This document shows, in pieces, positions 55,020 to 63,047 of a stretch of DNA of 64,000 nucleotides (its first letter is position 1; every line of letters begins with the position of its first letter). Made by a program: the position numbers and the translations under genes. Location of the stretch: assembly GCA_015064895.1 (NCBI GenBank), contig SVRI01000002.1:20113-84112 (forward strand), in the 5' to 3' direction. The notes beneath the pieces are model-generated. The model had not been told where the DNA came from, did not search any database, and saw only the letters and a list, made by a program, of their open reading frames with translations. Source of the DNA: Oscillospiraceae bacterium (GTDB lineage: Bacteria > Bacillota > Clostridia > Oscillospirales > CAG-382).

Positions 55020-55142
55020 TTAGTTCCAAAGTCCGTCGCCGTTGATGTCAACTTCATTATCAAGGTCAAGACTTGCCATGAGAACATCTTCGGACAAGAG
55101 CAGAGTTACTTCAAATTCGGGTGATGTGTAAAACTTTTTCAT
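55020..55142 (-). CDS. Small SEDVL-type peptide, 40 residues
   Basis: This short gene has an excellent ribosome binding site (AAAGGAGG, seven bases before the ATG). It encodes 40 residues starting MKKFYTSPEF, with SEDVLMAS at 17-24 and an acidic tail containing DINGDGLWN. Against the second small peptide (59487-59600), 12 of the first 24 residues are identical without gaps: M1, K2, Y5, P8, L15, S17-L21, A23 and S24. It is the first gene behind the promoter at 55188-55216; the giant gene follows after 41 bases. There is no signal peptide and no cysteine. The conserved half followed by a variable acidic half resembles leader-core precursors, but no function is known to me. Confidence 0.8.
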   Translation of the reverse strand: MKKFYTSPEFEVTLLLSEDVLMASLDLDNEVDINGDGLWN

Positions 55143-55187
55143 ACAGTTTCCTCCTTTTAGCATTTCTGTATAAAATAATACATAATT

Positions 55188-55216
55188 ATTTTACCATTGC
55201 ATCTATGATTTGTCAA
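55188..55216 (-). promoter_or_regulatory. Promoter of small peptide and second giant gene
   Basis: Minus-strand TTGACA (55211-55216) and TAAAAT (55188-55193) have a 17-base spacer ending AATGG. Confidence 0.82.
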
Positions 55217-55330
55217 CACATTTTTTATGTTTTTTTATAACATTTATTCATCTTTTTTTTGACTTTGTTGTCCTTTTTTTGCATTTTGTCACAAAAAAAC
55301 TTTTTTCATTATACTTCACATTTTTAACGC

Positions 55331-55360
55331 AAAAAAAACACGCACCCAATCGGGTGCGTG
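55331..55360 (-). terminator. Terminator of the third giant gene
   Basis: CACGCACCC and GGGTGCGTG form a nine-bp stem with loop AATC, followed on the minus strand by eight T. Confidence 0.92.
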
Positions 55361-55379
55361 CATAAAGTTTATTTAACTT

Positions 55380-58300
55380 TTAATTCCAGCCATTTACTTC
55401 GTAGATGATATCTTCGATGTAGTATGCAAGGTCTTCATCTGTTTCGAGAAGGTCATAGAACCAATCTGTAAGATCACTTGATTCGGGGTCTGTAGGATCA
55501 ACGAAGTAAATCTTTGCAAGTTCGTCATAGAGGCTTGTTATAATAGGTTCACCGTATGTATATGTGTCGCCTACCTTAATGAAAGGTCTTGCAACAATAT
55601 CCTTATCATAGTTGGCGGAGCCGACACCGTGAAGAACACCAACCATAACGAGTTCGTCATCTGTTGAAGTTTCAAGGTATCTAACCTTATCTACGGTTTC
55701 TTCTCTCTTATAACCAACAGCTATTGCGTAGTCTGTTGCATCAACTGTAACGTCGTATTCTGTATAGCCTGCTGCTTCAACCTTATCAAGAGCTGCTACT
55801 ACGAAACCGATGTCTGTAGCCTGTTCGTCAGCAGATGCGTTAAGTGCACCGCGGAAACGAACACCTGTCTTGGAGTAGTCTTCGCTTATGAGTCTTACGT
55901 CAACTTCATCCATGGATTTAACAGTAGCATCGGGCTTTTCGGGTTCAGGCTGTTCGGGAACGATGGGGGCTGATTCTTCACCGAGCTTTACGAAATGAAC
56001 ATAGTCGTATTCTGTAGTCATCTGGTCAAAGAGGTTGTATCTCTGAATGATTACCAGGCTTACACCTTCTGTTTTCATATCTGCAGTTAAAGGAAGGAAG
56101 TCACAGAGCCATTCGCCTTCAACAAAGAGTTCGTTCTTGCGGAATTCTTCACCGCCGCCGTAGGAATAGGAGCCTGTCGGTCTCTTGATATAGTACTTAG
56201 CACCGTATGCAGGAGACATATCGAATGTCTGAGCAGCACCTGTTCTGTCGTAGTATGTGAGTTCTTCGCCGTTAGCGGAAAGTGTGTACTTATAGCCTGT
56301 GGGGTTGGAGTCATTTGCTGCTACTTCAGCTAGATCAGGAAGATTTGTGTATCTGTACTTAACGAGTACATATTCTGCATCGTTATTTGCTGCAAGAGTT
56401 GTGTGGATGTTGTCTCTGAGAGTACCGTTTGATTCATTGGAGTGAACAGCGGGTGTTGCCCAGATTGCAGGGTCGTTAGTTGCACCTTTGTTATTTTCGC
56501 CGATTGCAACTGTATCCTGTACTCTGTAGAGGTTACCGTTCTTTGTGTACCAGCCGTTGGCGTACATCCAGGAAATAGCAGCTGTTACCTGACCGCCGCC
56601 GTTACCTACTTCGTTCTGGTTACCGTAGGAACCATCCCACTGACCGCTTCCGCCGCCGGAAACACCCTTTGCTTCAACAGCAAATTCCTGACCGCCGTCG
56701 AGAGCCACCCAAGGACTCCAAAGGGGCTGAAGTGTTACGTCTGTGATTGCGGAGAAGGTTGTAATCTTGTTGCCGTTTTCATCAGCAAGACCTGTGATCT
56801 TACCGTATTCTGTTGTGGAATTAGGAATCATAGCGATGATATCAGCAACTGTAGCAGATGTGGAAACATCCTTAAGTTCTACTGCTTCAAATGCTTCGTT
56901 TACGCCGCCTTTGATTGTAACATCAACATTGGAAGGCTTCCAGTAAAGCTTGATGTTATCCATGAGGAACAAGCCGCCGGGTGTGCCTGTTGTAGCACTG
57001 TAGTTGAATACTGTTGTAATCTTATTGATATCGTCGTTATCGAGTCCGTCTGTATCGTTATCCCATGTGGACTTTGAGCCTTCGATTGTGAACCATTCAT
57101 CAGCAACGGGGCTCTTTGCGCCCATATAGAGAACGCCGTTAGGACCCTGATGAACACCGTCTACAAAACCGTTAGCTGTGATATTGATGTCACCTAAACC
57201 TGCATCCTTGGGGCTGAGAACCTTAATTTCAGCGTGAACAGTGTATGTACCGTTTTCGCCGATGAGTTCTTTGCCTGCTGTATTTGAAACATTACCGATA
57301 AGAATCTGAGGCCATCTGCCGTTACCACGCCACTGGAACTTGATAGCACCGTTTTCAATGCCGATTGCATCAAATGTGGATGTAGAAAGAGCCCAGTTTT
57401 CAGAACCTGCAATGTAGGGGTTAACCTTGCCGCCCATTGCAGCTAAGTTGTAGTCCTTATTAACTGTAGCAGCTACAAATACCTCTGCTGCCTTTGCATC
57501 GCTGAAGTCGAGGTCAAAGAGAAGAATACCCTTTTCATCAGACCAGTCGGACATATCAACCTTTTCGAATACAAGGTAGAGTGTGGAATCTTCATAGAAG
57601 CCGATATTGTCGTTAAGACCGTAAACCTTTGTGCCTTCAGCATCGAAGGATACGCCCTTGAATGTATAGGAGAGGTTTGAAACATCGGAGTAATCAACGC
57701 CTGCAGCTGTGAGAAGTGCAGAAACTGTTGTGGATGTAGAAACATTTGTAAGGGACTTGTTTGCAATCTTTACGCCCTTAACGTCGCAGTCTGCGATTTC
57801 AACATTTACTGTTGCGGGCTTCCAGTAAAGCATTACATCATCGAGTATTGCGTACTGACCATTAGCCGAGCCGCTGTTAACATGAATCTTGAACATGTCG
57901 ATGCCGTAATCTTCAGTCATGTTATAAGTAGCAACACATTCCGTATATCCGTCACCGAGATCTGTTGTTGTGAGGGATGTGTGCATCTTTTCATTCTGAG
58001 AGCTTGCAGTAGGAGTAGAAGAACCTGTATTTTCCCAGCCGTTGAATCTATAAGTAGTACCTATACCTGTTTCCTGCTTATACTTATGAACAACTGTCAA
58101 TACACCTGTGGAGGAATTAACGATGTCACACTTACTTCTGAATCCGTAGGGAGTAGTATAGTTAATCTGATAATATCCGCCGTTTGCAACAAGTTTAAGA
58201 GCCTTACCGAGCTTTGCATCTTCAACAATTTCAGCGCTGCTGCAGCTGTTTGCGGCTAAAAGAAGAATCTGAGGGTTGGAAAGGTCGAGATCGGTATATT

Positions 58301-59435
58301 CATCAAAATAGGGGTTCAATGTGGATGTTGCCTTGAATGCGTTGCTCTTTGCATTATCGTCGTTGATGAGCATATCACTAACAGAGCCGAGAGGAGTATT
58401 GTTAAAGTCGGTCTTGAAGAGAAGGATACCGTGTTCATTACTGAGCCATTCATTGGCGTATTCGGTATCAAGCTTTGAAAGAACTTCAACTTCACAATCC
58501 TTTGTGATTACAACAGAATCAGTCATTGCATATTCTGTGCCGTCAATCTTTACGCCTGTAATTGCGTACTTAACGGATGCCTTTTCAACATCCTTAACGA
58601 GTTCGGAAACGAGAACGCTTTCTGTTGTAGAAACAGTAAATGCTTCGGGAAGTGTGAGGTAGTCAGCATCGGAAGTAAGAGTTACTTCTGCGTTGAAGGG
58701 CTTGTAGTAAAGTCTGAGGTTATCAAGGTAGAAGTAATCCTGTTCAGAACTACTTCCGGAATATGTAGGAAGGAAGATTACACATTCAAGACCGTTGATA
58801 CCGTCAGCATCATTGAGTGCGTATGCACCCTTGAGGGAATACCATGCTTCATCAGTAACATTGTAGATTGTCTGAACAGATGCCTGATAGTTTGAACCTG
58901 AATCGGAAGTACCGTCAAGATATTCTCTGTAGCCTGTAAGACCGAAGTTTACAGTACATGTCTGAGTATCTGTAAGGTCAACCTTCATGTCAGCTTCCAT
59001 GTAGATAATACCGTTATCTACCATAGAGTTTTTGTTACCTACGGAAACCTGAATCTGAGGCCATCTGCCTGTAGCTGTCTTTACAGCCTTGAGCGCGCCG
59101 TTTTCAACAACTGCACTGCCATAGCCGCTGAGTACGAGGTAGAGGTCGTTAGCCTTAGCGATATTGGAGCTGAGAGTAGCGCCGAGAGTATTGAGCTTTG
59201 CATTGTTTGCAACGCTAGTGCCGTTTGCAAGGTTGTCAAAGTTGAGCTCGAATACGAGTTCGCCGTGGTCTGTGTTGTCTGTGATTATTGCTGCGAGGTC
59301 TGCATCTTCAGCGGGAACTTCCACTACGGGAGTTTCAACTGCCGAGTCAGCAACACCTGCAAGTGAGGGGGCTGCGAAGCTTACTGTAGAAAGTATCATC
59401 ATTACAGCAAGCAAAACACTTAAGAATTTTCTCAT
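55380..59435 (-). CDS. Giant modular secreted protein, three-module (1351 residues)
   Basis: The signal peptide is near-identical to those of its neighbours (MRKFLSVLLAVMMILSTVSFA). Three modules begin HGELVFELNFDN, EHGILLFKTDFNN and EKGILLFDLDFSD and end DNLRLYYKP, DDVMLYWKP and DNIKLYWKP. Spacers follow each module (for example VDVTIKGGVNEAFEAVELKDV). Next comes a unique glycine- and tyrosine-rich domain of about 200 residues (VSGGGSGQWDGSYGNQNEVG onward), then the shared C-terminal domain with KTGVRFRGALN and IVARPFIKVGDTYTYGEPI. There is no catalytic motif. AAGGAG lies nine bases before the ATG. The small peptide gene lies 51 bases upstream on the same transcript. Confidence 0.88.
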   Translation of the reverse strand: MRKFLSVLLAVMMILSTVSFAAPSLAGVADSAVETPVVEVPAEDADLAAIITDNTDHGELVFELNFDNLANGTSVANNAKLNTLGATLSSNIAKANDLYLVLSGYGSAVVENGALKAVKTATGRWPQIQVSVGNKNSMVDNGIIYMEADMKVDLTDTQTCTVNFGLTGYREYLDGTSDSGSNYQASVQTIYNVTDEAWYSLKGAYALNDADGINGLECVIFLPTYSGSSSEQDYFYLDNLRLYYKPFNAEVTLTSDADYLTLPEAFTVSTTESVLVSELVKDVEKASVKYAITGVKIDGTEYAMTDSVVITKDCEVEVLSKLDTEYANEWLSNEHGILLFKTDFNNTPLGSVSDMLINDDNAKSNAFKATSTLNPYFDEYTDLDLSNPQILLLAANSCSSAEIVEDAKLGKALKLVANGGYYQINYTTPYGFRSKCDIVNSSTGVLTVVHKYKQETGIGTTYRFNGWENTGSSTPTASSQNEKMHTSLTTTDLGDGYTECVATYNMTEDYGIDMFKIHVNSGSANGQYAILDDVMLYWKPATVNVEIADCDVKGVKIANKSLTNVSTSTTVSALLTAAGVDYSDVSNLSYTFKGVSFDAEGTKVYGLNDNIGFYEDSTLYLVFEKVDMSDWSDEKGILLFDLDFSDAKAAEVFVAATVNKDYNLAAMGGKVNPYIAGSENWALSTSTFDAIGIENGAIKFQWRGNGRWPQILIGNVSNTAGKELIGENGTYTVHAEIKVLSPKDAGLGDINITANGFVDGVHQGPNGVLYMGAKSPVADEWFTIEGSKSTWDNDTDGLDNDDINKITTVFNYSATTGTPGGLFLMDNIKLYWKPSNVDVTIKGGVNEAFEAVELKDVSTSATVADIIAMIPNSTTEYGKITGLADENGNKITTFSAITDVTLQPLWSPWVALDGGQEFAVEAKGVSGGGSGQWDGSYGNQNEVGNGGGQVTAAISWMYANGWYTKNGNLYRVQDTVAIGENNKGATNDPAIWATPAVHSNESNGTLRDNIHTTLAANNDAEYVLVKYRYTNLPDLAEVAANDSNPTGYKYTLSANGEELTYYDRTGAAQTFDMSPAYGAKYYIKRPTGSYSYGGGEEFRKNELFVEGEWLCDFLPLTADMKTEGVSLVIIQRYNLFDQMTTEYDYVHFVKLGEESAPIVPEQPEPEKPDATVKSMDEVDVRLISEDYSKTGVRFRGALNASADEQATDIGFVVAALDKVEAAGYTEYDVTVDATDYAIAVGYKREETVDKVRYLETSTDDELVMVGVLHGVGSANYDKDIVARPFIKVGDTYTYGEPIITSLYDELAKIYFVDPTDPESSDLTDWFYDLLETDEDLAYYIEDIIYEVNGWN

Positions 59436-59486
59436 GGTGTTTTTCTCCTTTTTAAAAATATTTTAATATTTTTTGCCAAAGAAATT

Positions 59487-59600
59487 TTAGTCGAAAAGAT
59501 CTCCGCCGTCTACGAATACTTCTTCATCGCTTGCGGCAAGAACATCCTCCGATTGCAGCTTGATGATGGTAACATCAGGCTGAATATACTGCCATTTCAT
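59487..59600 (-). CDS. Small SEDVL-type peptide, 37 residues
   Basis: AAGGAGG stands eight bases before the ATG. The 37-residue product starts MKWQYIQPDV, has SEDVLAAS at 17-24 (the same positions as in the other copy) and ends with the acidic tail DEEVFVDGGDLFD. A longer upstream frame lacks a ribosome binding site. It precedes the third giant gene by 51 bases behind the promoter at 59644-59672. The -35 box, ribosome binding site and following CTGT are conserved between the two small genes, which supports both being real. The function is unknown. Confidence 0.8.
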   Translation of the reverse strand: MKWQYIQPDVTIIKLQSEDVLAASDEEVFVDGGDLFD

Positions 59601-59643
59601 ACAGTTCTCCTCCTTAAAACACTGCACAATAATAGTTACTTTA

Positions 59644-59672
59644 ACTTTACCACCAATTTTCATTATTGTCAA
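59644..59672 (-). promoter_or_regulatory. Promoter of small peptide and third giant gene
   Basis: Minus-strand TTGACA (59667-59672) and TAAAGT (59644-59649) have a 17-base spacer ending GGTGG. The stretch from 59673 to 59840 is AT-rich without other features. Confidence 0.72.
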
Positions 59673-59840
59673 GCGGTTTTATTCATTAAATTAGTGAAAA
59701 TGCCAATAACTTACTTGAGTTTTTTTAATTAATGTGCTATATTTTGCCGATTCATTACATTTATCAATGTTATTTCGTTTATTTTACATTTTTTGCAATA
59801 AATTTGTACTCTTTTTGCAATAACAAATCGCATTTTAACA

Positions 59841-59868
59841 AAAGAAGAAACAGCCGAAACTGTTTCTT
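59841..59868 (-). terminator. Terminator of the scf-decarboxylase operon
   Basis: AAGAAACAG and CTGTTTCTT form a nine-bp stem with a six-base loop, followed on the minus strand by CTTTTGTT. Confidence 0.85.
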
Positions 59869-59870
59869 TC

Positions 59871-61184
59871 TTATTTTACAACCGATATTTGTTCTATTTT
59901 AAAATATTTGAAGCAATTGACAACCGTATCATCAATCACCTCGCCGCAGACTGCTATTGGTATTGCCGGCGGACACGAAACACAAGGGTGTGCCAGTATT
60001 CTTCCAACGGCATCTTCCACATTCACCTTTTCGCAAGATGAGAACATGGCTTGCCTTACAGACATAGCTCTTTGGAGGTGAGGAATGACAGGCATATCAG
60101 AGGTAATCGGAGTTTTTTTCTCGATTTCCGAGAAAAAGCGGATGATTTGCTCAAAATCTTCCTTTGTACTTTGCGGTGTAAACATCATTACGAGATTATC
60201 GTCGTCACAAAATTCGGGGTATATCCCCTTTTCTTCCATCATTTTGCAAAGCTGTGTGCCTAGATATCCCGCAGATTTCGTTTTAATATTAATTTTCAGT
60301 TTTTCTCTGCCGGTAAATTCAAACCCAAGGTGCGAAAGATCGGTTTTGAGTTCATCCACCATTCTGCCGGCATTATGCAATTCGGCTTCATATCCGTCGC
60401 TTAGTTTTTCATTCATCAGGTCCATACTTGCCATAATAAGATAAGAAGGACTTGTGGATGCAAAAAGTGACAAAGCTCGTTTTGCATCGGCTTCATAGGG
60501 ATACAAAGCGTCTTTTGACACGTGAAGATATGCAGCACCCGTCAGACAGGACAGCGTTTTATGAGCCGAGTCGCAGCACATATCGGCACCGTTATCCATG
60601 GGATGATGTCCCGTGAACTTAAGGTATGCACCGTGGGCATTATCCACAAGCAGAGGTATGCCGTGTTTATGGCAGATGTCCGACAGGGATTTTATATGCA
60701 CCATATTTCCGAGATAGTCGGGGTTTGTGACATACACGGCAAAGTATTCATCCCCTGCCAGCGCTTTATCCAGTGCCTCGGCGGTAATATTGCATGAATA
60801 GAGGTTATCGCCGTAAAGCCAGTCCGCCTCAACGTCACAGAGTGCAAGTGCAGAAAGAAAGCTCTTATGTGCATTACGGCCTGCGAGTATCTTTTTTTTA
60901 CCGTCTGCATACTGCATTGCAAGAAAGACCATGGCACGTATGCAAAGCGACGAGCCTTCGGTTGAATAGAAGGACGCACGTGTATTATATATATGGGAAA
61001 GATTTTTTTCACTTTCGGCTATAACACCGTCACATTCAAACAGCGAATCAGCGCCGTTTATTTCGGTAATATCATACCTTTCACAGCCAAGTACTTCCTT
61101 GCCCTTATGACCCGGCATATGAAGCCGCACATTATTTTCGTCGGCGTACTTTTTTACAAAATCATATATAGGTGTCTTACTCAT
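59871..61184 (-). CDS. Orn/Lys/Arg decarboxylase family PLP enzyme
   Basis: The 437-residue fold-type I PLP protein starts with the family segment VRLHMPGHKG and EINGADSLFE. It has STEGSS for the cofactor phosphate, LLVDNAHGAYL with the PLP-contacting D, and DSAHKTLSCLTG with the Schiff-base lysine K209. It is shorter than the biodegradative decarboxylases and lacks their response-regulator-like wing domain, like the SpeA/YaaO group of Firmicutes. Substrate (arginine, lysine or ornithine) is not decided. ATG 61184 overlaps the scfB stop by eight bases. There is no good ribosome binding site, so translation is probably coupled. Confidence 0.9.
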   Translation of the reverse strand: MSKTPIYDFVKKYADENNVRLHMPGHKGKEVLGCERYDITEINGADSLFECDGVIAESEKNLSHIYNTRASFYSTEGSSLCIRAMVFLAMQYADGKKKILAGRNAHKSFLSALALCDVEADWLYGDNLYSCNITAEALDKALAGDEYFAVYVTNPDYLGNMVHIKSLSDICHKHGIPLLVDNAHGAYLKFTGHHPMDNGADMCCDSAHKTLSCLTGAAYLHVSKDALYPYEADAKRALSLFASTSPSYLIMASMDLMNEKLSDGYEAELHNAGRMVDELKTDLSHLGFEFTGREKLKINIKTKSAGYLGTQLCKMMEEKGIYPEFCDDDNLVMMFTPQSTKEDFEQIIRFFSEIEKKTPITSDMPVIPHLQRAMSVRQAMFSSCEKVNVEDAVGRILAHPCVSCPPAIPIAVCGEVIDDTVVNCFKYFKIEQISVVK

Positions 61185-62550
61185 CGTCTGTCTCTTGTGC
61201 AACCTTCATCATAATGGCGCATTCAACCCTCTTTTTAAAGAGGTCGCATCCGTCCTTATACACTCCTCTTACAGAGCCTGTGGAATGATATGCATTTGCC
61301 GCACAGCCGCCGCTGCAATAAAGTCTTGCCCAGCAAGTCTTACATTCCTCACGTGAGTAGACGTTGCATGAAGCAAAGTCATTCTGCACATCTTTATTTG
61401 TAACGCCGTTCCATATATCACCGAGCTTGAACTTTTCCTCACCTACAAACTGGTGGCAGGGATAGAGGTCTCCCCAAGGAGTAACTGCCATATACTCTGT
61501 ACCAGAGCCGCAGCCCGAAATTCTCTTATAGATGCAGGGCCCGCCCGTAAGGTCTATCATATAGTGATAGAAGGTGAAGGGTCTTCCCTCTTTCTCACGC
61601 TCGAGCATGAGCTTTGCAAGTTCTTCGTACTGCTGCATGACGATTCTCTTATCGTCTTCGGTAAGAGCTGCTTCATCACCGGGAGCACAGACAACGGGCT
61701 CCATTGAAAGCTCATTAAAGCCAAGGTCAAGCATAACCTTTATATCTTCAAGGAAGTCAGGATTTCTATGAGTAAATGTACCTCTCATATAGTAATCCTT
61801 ACCGCCCCTTGCTTTTACAAGCTTCCGGAATTTGGGAACAATCTTTTCCCAGCTTCCTACGCCGTTATAGTCAACTCTTAAAGCATCGTGGATTTCCTTT
61901 CGTCCGTCAAGGCTGAGAACAACATTACTCATTTCACGGTTGGCAAAGTCGATAACATCATCGTCAATAAGCATACCGTTAGTAGTAAGAGTAAAGCGGA
62001 AGTTTTTATTATGCTGTTTTTCTATGCTTCTTGCATACTCGACAAGTTTCTTTACAACATCCCAGTTCATAAGGGGCTCTCCGCCGAAGAAGTCAACCTC
62101 GAGATTTCTTCTTGTGCCTGAGTTTGCAATAAGAAAATCGAACGCCTGCTTACCTACTTCAAAGCTCATAACAGCTCTGTCACCGTGATATTTACCCTGG
62201 CTTGCAAAGCAGTAGGAGCAGTTAAGGTTACAGGTATGGGCAATATGTATACAGAGTGCCTTTACAACATCGCCGCTCTTTTCCTTGAAGGTACCTGCCA
62301 TAGGCTCGAATGTATCGTCGGTGAAAAGTCTTTTTGCTTCGATGAGTTCATTTATGTCGTCGATACAGTCAAGCACATCCTGTTCTGTAACCTCAGGATA
62401 CTTTTCTGTGATTGTTTTAATTATATTTTCCTTTGTTTCGTCTTTGAACATAGCGATGATATCGTATGCAACCTCATCAACCGCATGGATTGAGCCTGAG
62501 CAGGTATCGAGAACGATATTATAGCCGTTTAATTTATACTGGTGAATCAT
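61177..62550 (-). CDS. scfB: Radical SAM maturase of the SCIFF peptide (SPASM domain)
   Basis: The 457-residue protein begins with an N-terminal peptide-recognition (RRE-like) region of about 90 residues. It then has the radical SAM cluster motif CNLNCSYC at 107-114, VDFFGGEPLMNW and later SAM-binding strands. The C-terminal SPASM region is rich in cysteine (GPCIYKRISGCGSG, LYPCHQFVG, CKTCWARLYCSGGC) for auxiliary Fe-S clusters. This is the pattern of the enzyme that installs Cys-Thr thioether links in SCIFF peptides of Clostridia. The SCIFF gene lies 227 bases upstream. AAAGG stands eight bases before the ATG. Confidence 0.95.
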   Translation of the reverse strand: MIHQYKLNGYNIVLDTCSGSIHAVDEVAYDIIAMFKDETKENIIKTITEKYPEVTEQDVLDCIDDINELIEAKRLFTDDTFEPMAGTFKEKSGDVVKALCIHIAHTCNLNCSYCFASQGKYHGDRAVMSFEVGKQAFDFLIANSGTRRNLEVDFFGGEPLMNWDVVKKLVEYARSIEKQHNKNFRFTLTTNGMLIDDDVIDFANREMSNVVLSLDGRKEIHDALRVDYNGVGSWEKIVPKFRKLVKARGGKDYYMRGTFTHRNPDFLEDIKVMLDLGFNELSMEPVVCAPGDEAALTEDDKRIVMQQYEELAKLMLEREKEGRPFTFYHYMIDLTGGPCIYKRISGCGSGTEYMAVTPWGDLYPCHQFVGEEKFKLGDIWNGVTNKDVQNDFASCNVYSREECKTCWARLYCSGGCAANAYHSTGSVRGVYKDGCDLFKKRVECAIMMKVAQETDDE

Positions 62551-62598
62551 TATTTTTGCCTTTCGTCAAAAAAGTTAGGAATGCGGAGTGCGGAATGA

Positions 62599-62629
62599 GT
62601 TTGCACCGTAGCGTTTATGCGGTGCAAAC
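62599..62629. repeat. Ten-bp palindrome in the scfA-scfB gap
   Basis: GTTTGCACCG and CGGTGCAAAC pair perfectly around 11 bases. Directly before it lie repeated GGAATGCGGAGTGCGG-like units (62578-62597). Both look like remains of a dispersed intergenic element. Confidence 0.6.
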
Positions 62630-62696
62630 GGTGTTTGTTATGCGACATCGAGGATTTTTATAAACCGAAAACACCCCGTGAATTCTTTTCTCTTTG

Positions 62697-62729
62697 CTTA
62701 CTTTCTCTTTTCAGTAAAGAGAAAGTAAG
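62697..62729. repeat. Dispersed palindrome, copy 2
   Basis: CTTACTTTCTCTTT pairs with AAAGAGAAAGTAAG around TCAGT. Its arms are identical over 13 bases to those at 13119-13149, 49 kb away. Confidence 0.8.
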
Positions 62730-62730
62730 A

Positions 62731-62755
62731 AATGCCGCATTTTTACTGCGGCATT
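62731..62755 (-). terminator. Hairpin between scfA and scfB, possible attenuator
   Basis: AATGCCGCA and TGCGGCATT form a nine-bp stem 23 bases beyond the scfA stop. The T run on the minus strand is broken by C, so partial read-through into scfB is plausible. Confidence 0.6.
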
Positions 62756-62777
62756 CTTTCGGAATAATCAAATTTAA

Positions 62778-62927
62778 TTACTTGCTTTCCTTGTTTTCGC
62801 ACTTCTGATTTGCGATGCCGCAGCTTGTCTTGCATGCGGACTGGCAGGATGTCTGGCATTCGCCGCAACCGCCGTTCTTTGCAGATTCACAAAGGTTTCT
62901 TGTTTCAAGTGTCTTAATTCTCTTCAT
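62778..62927 (-). CDS. scfA: SCIFF (six-cysteines-in-forty-five) ribosomal peptide precursor
   Basis: This 49-residue precursor starts MKRIKTLETRNL, the typical SCIFF leader, and continues with GGCGECQTSCQSACKTSC and a final C at 43, the conserved core. Thioether bridges are formed by the product of scfB next door. Seven cysteines are present (13, 21, 24, 28, 32, 36, 43); the one at 13 is extra compared with the six that name the family. A GGAGG site precedes the ATG, and its own promoter lies upstream. The biological role of SCIFF peptides is not established. Confidence 0.95.
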   Translation of the reverse strand: MKRIKTLETRNLCESAKNGGCGECQTSCQSACKTSCGIANQKCENKESK

Positions 62928-62969
62928 TTTATTTTGCCTCCATTCGTAGAGTAATATATTTACCTTGTT

Positions 62970-62998
62970 ATTTTAGCATAAAGACATTGTGTTGTCAA
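62970..62998 (-). promoter_or_regulatory. Promoter of the scfA operon
   Basis: Minus-strand TTGACA (62993-62998) and TAAAAT (62970-62975) have a 17-base spacer. Confidence 0.82.
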
Positions 62999-63047
62999 GA
63001 TATTTTTGGAATTTATATATTCCGAATAATTTGCCAAATTTCAGCCG

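Noticed and set aside
55020..59600. SEDVL peptides as substrates of the nearby scfB enzyme
   Set aside because: The idea is attractive by distance, but the peptides lack cysteines and the SCIFF leader, and are separated from scfB by a terminator and promoter, so I do not claim it.
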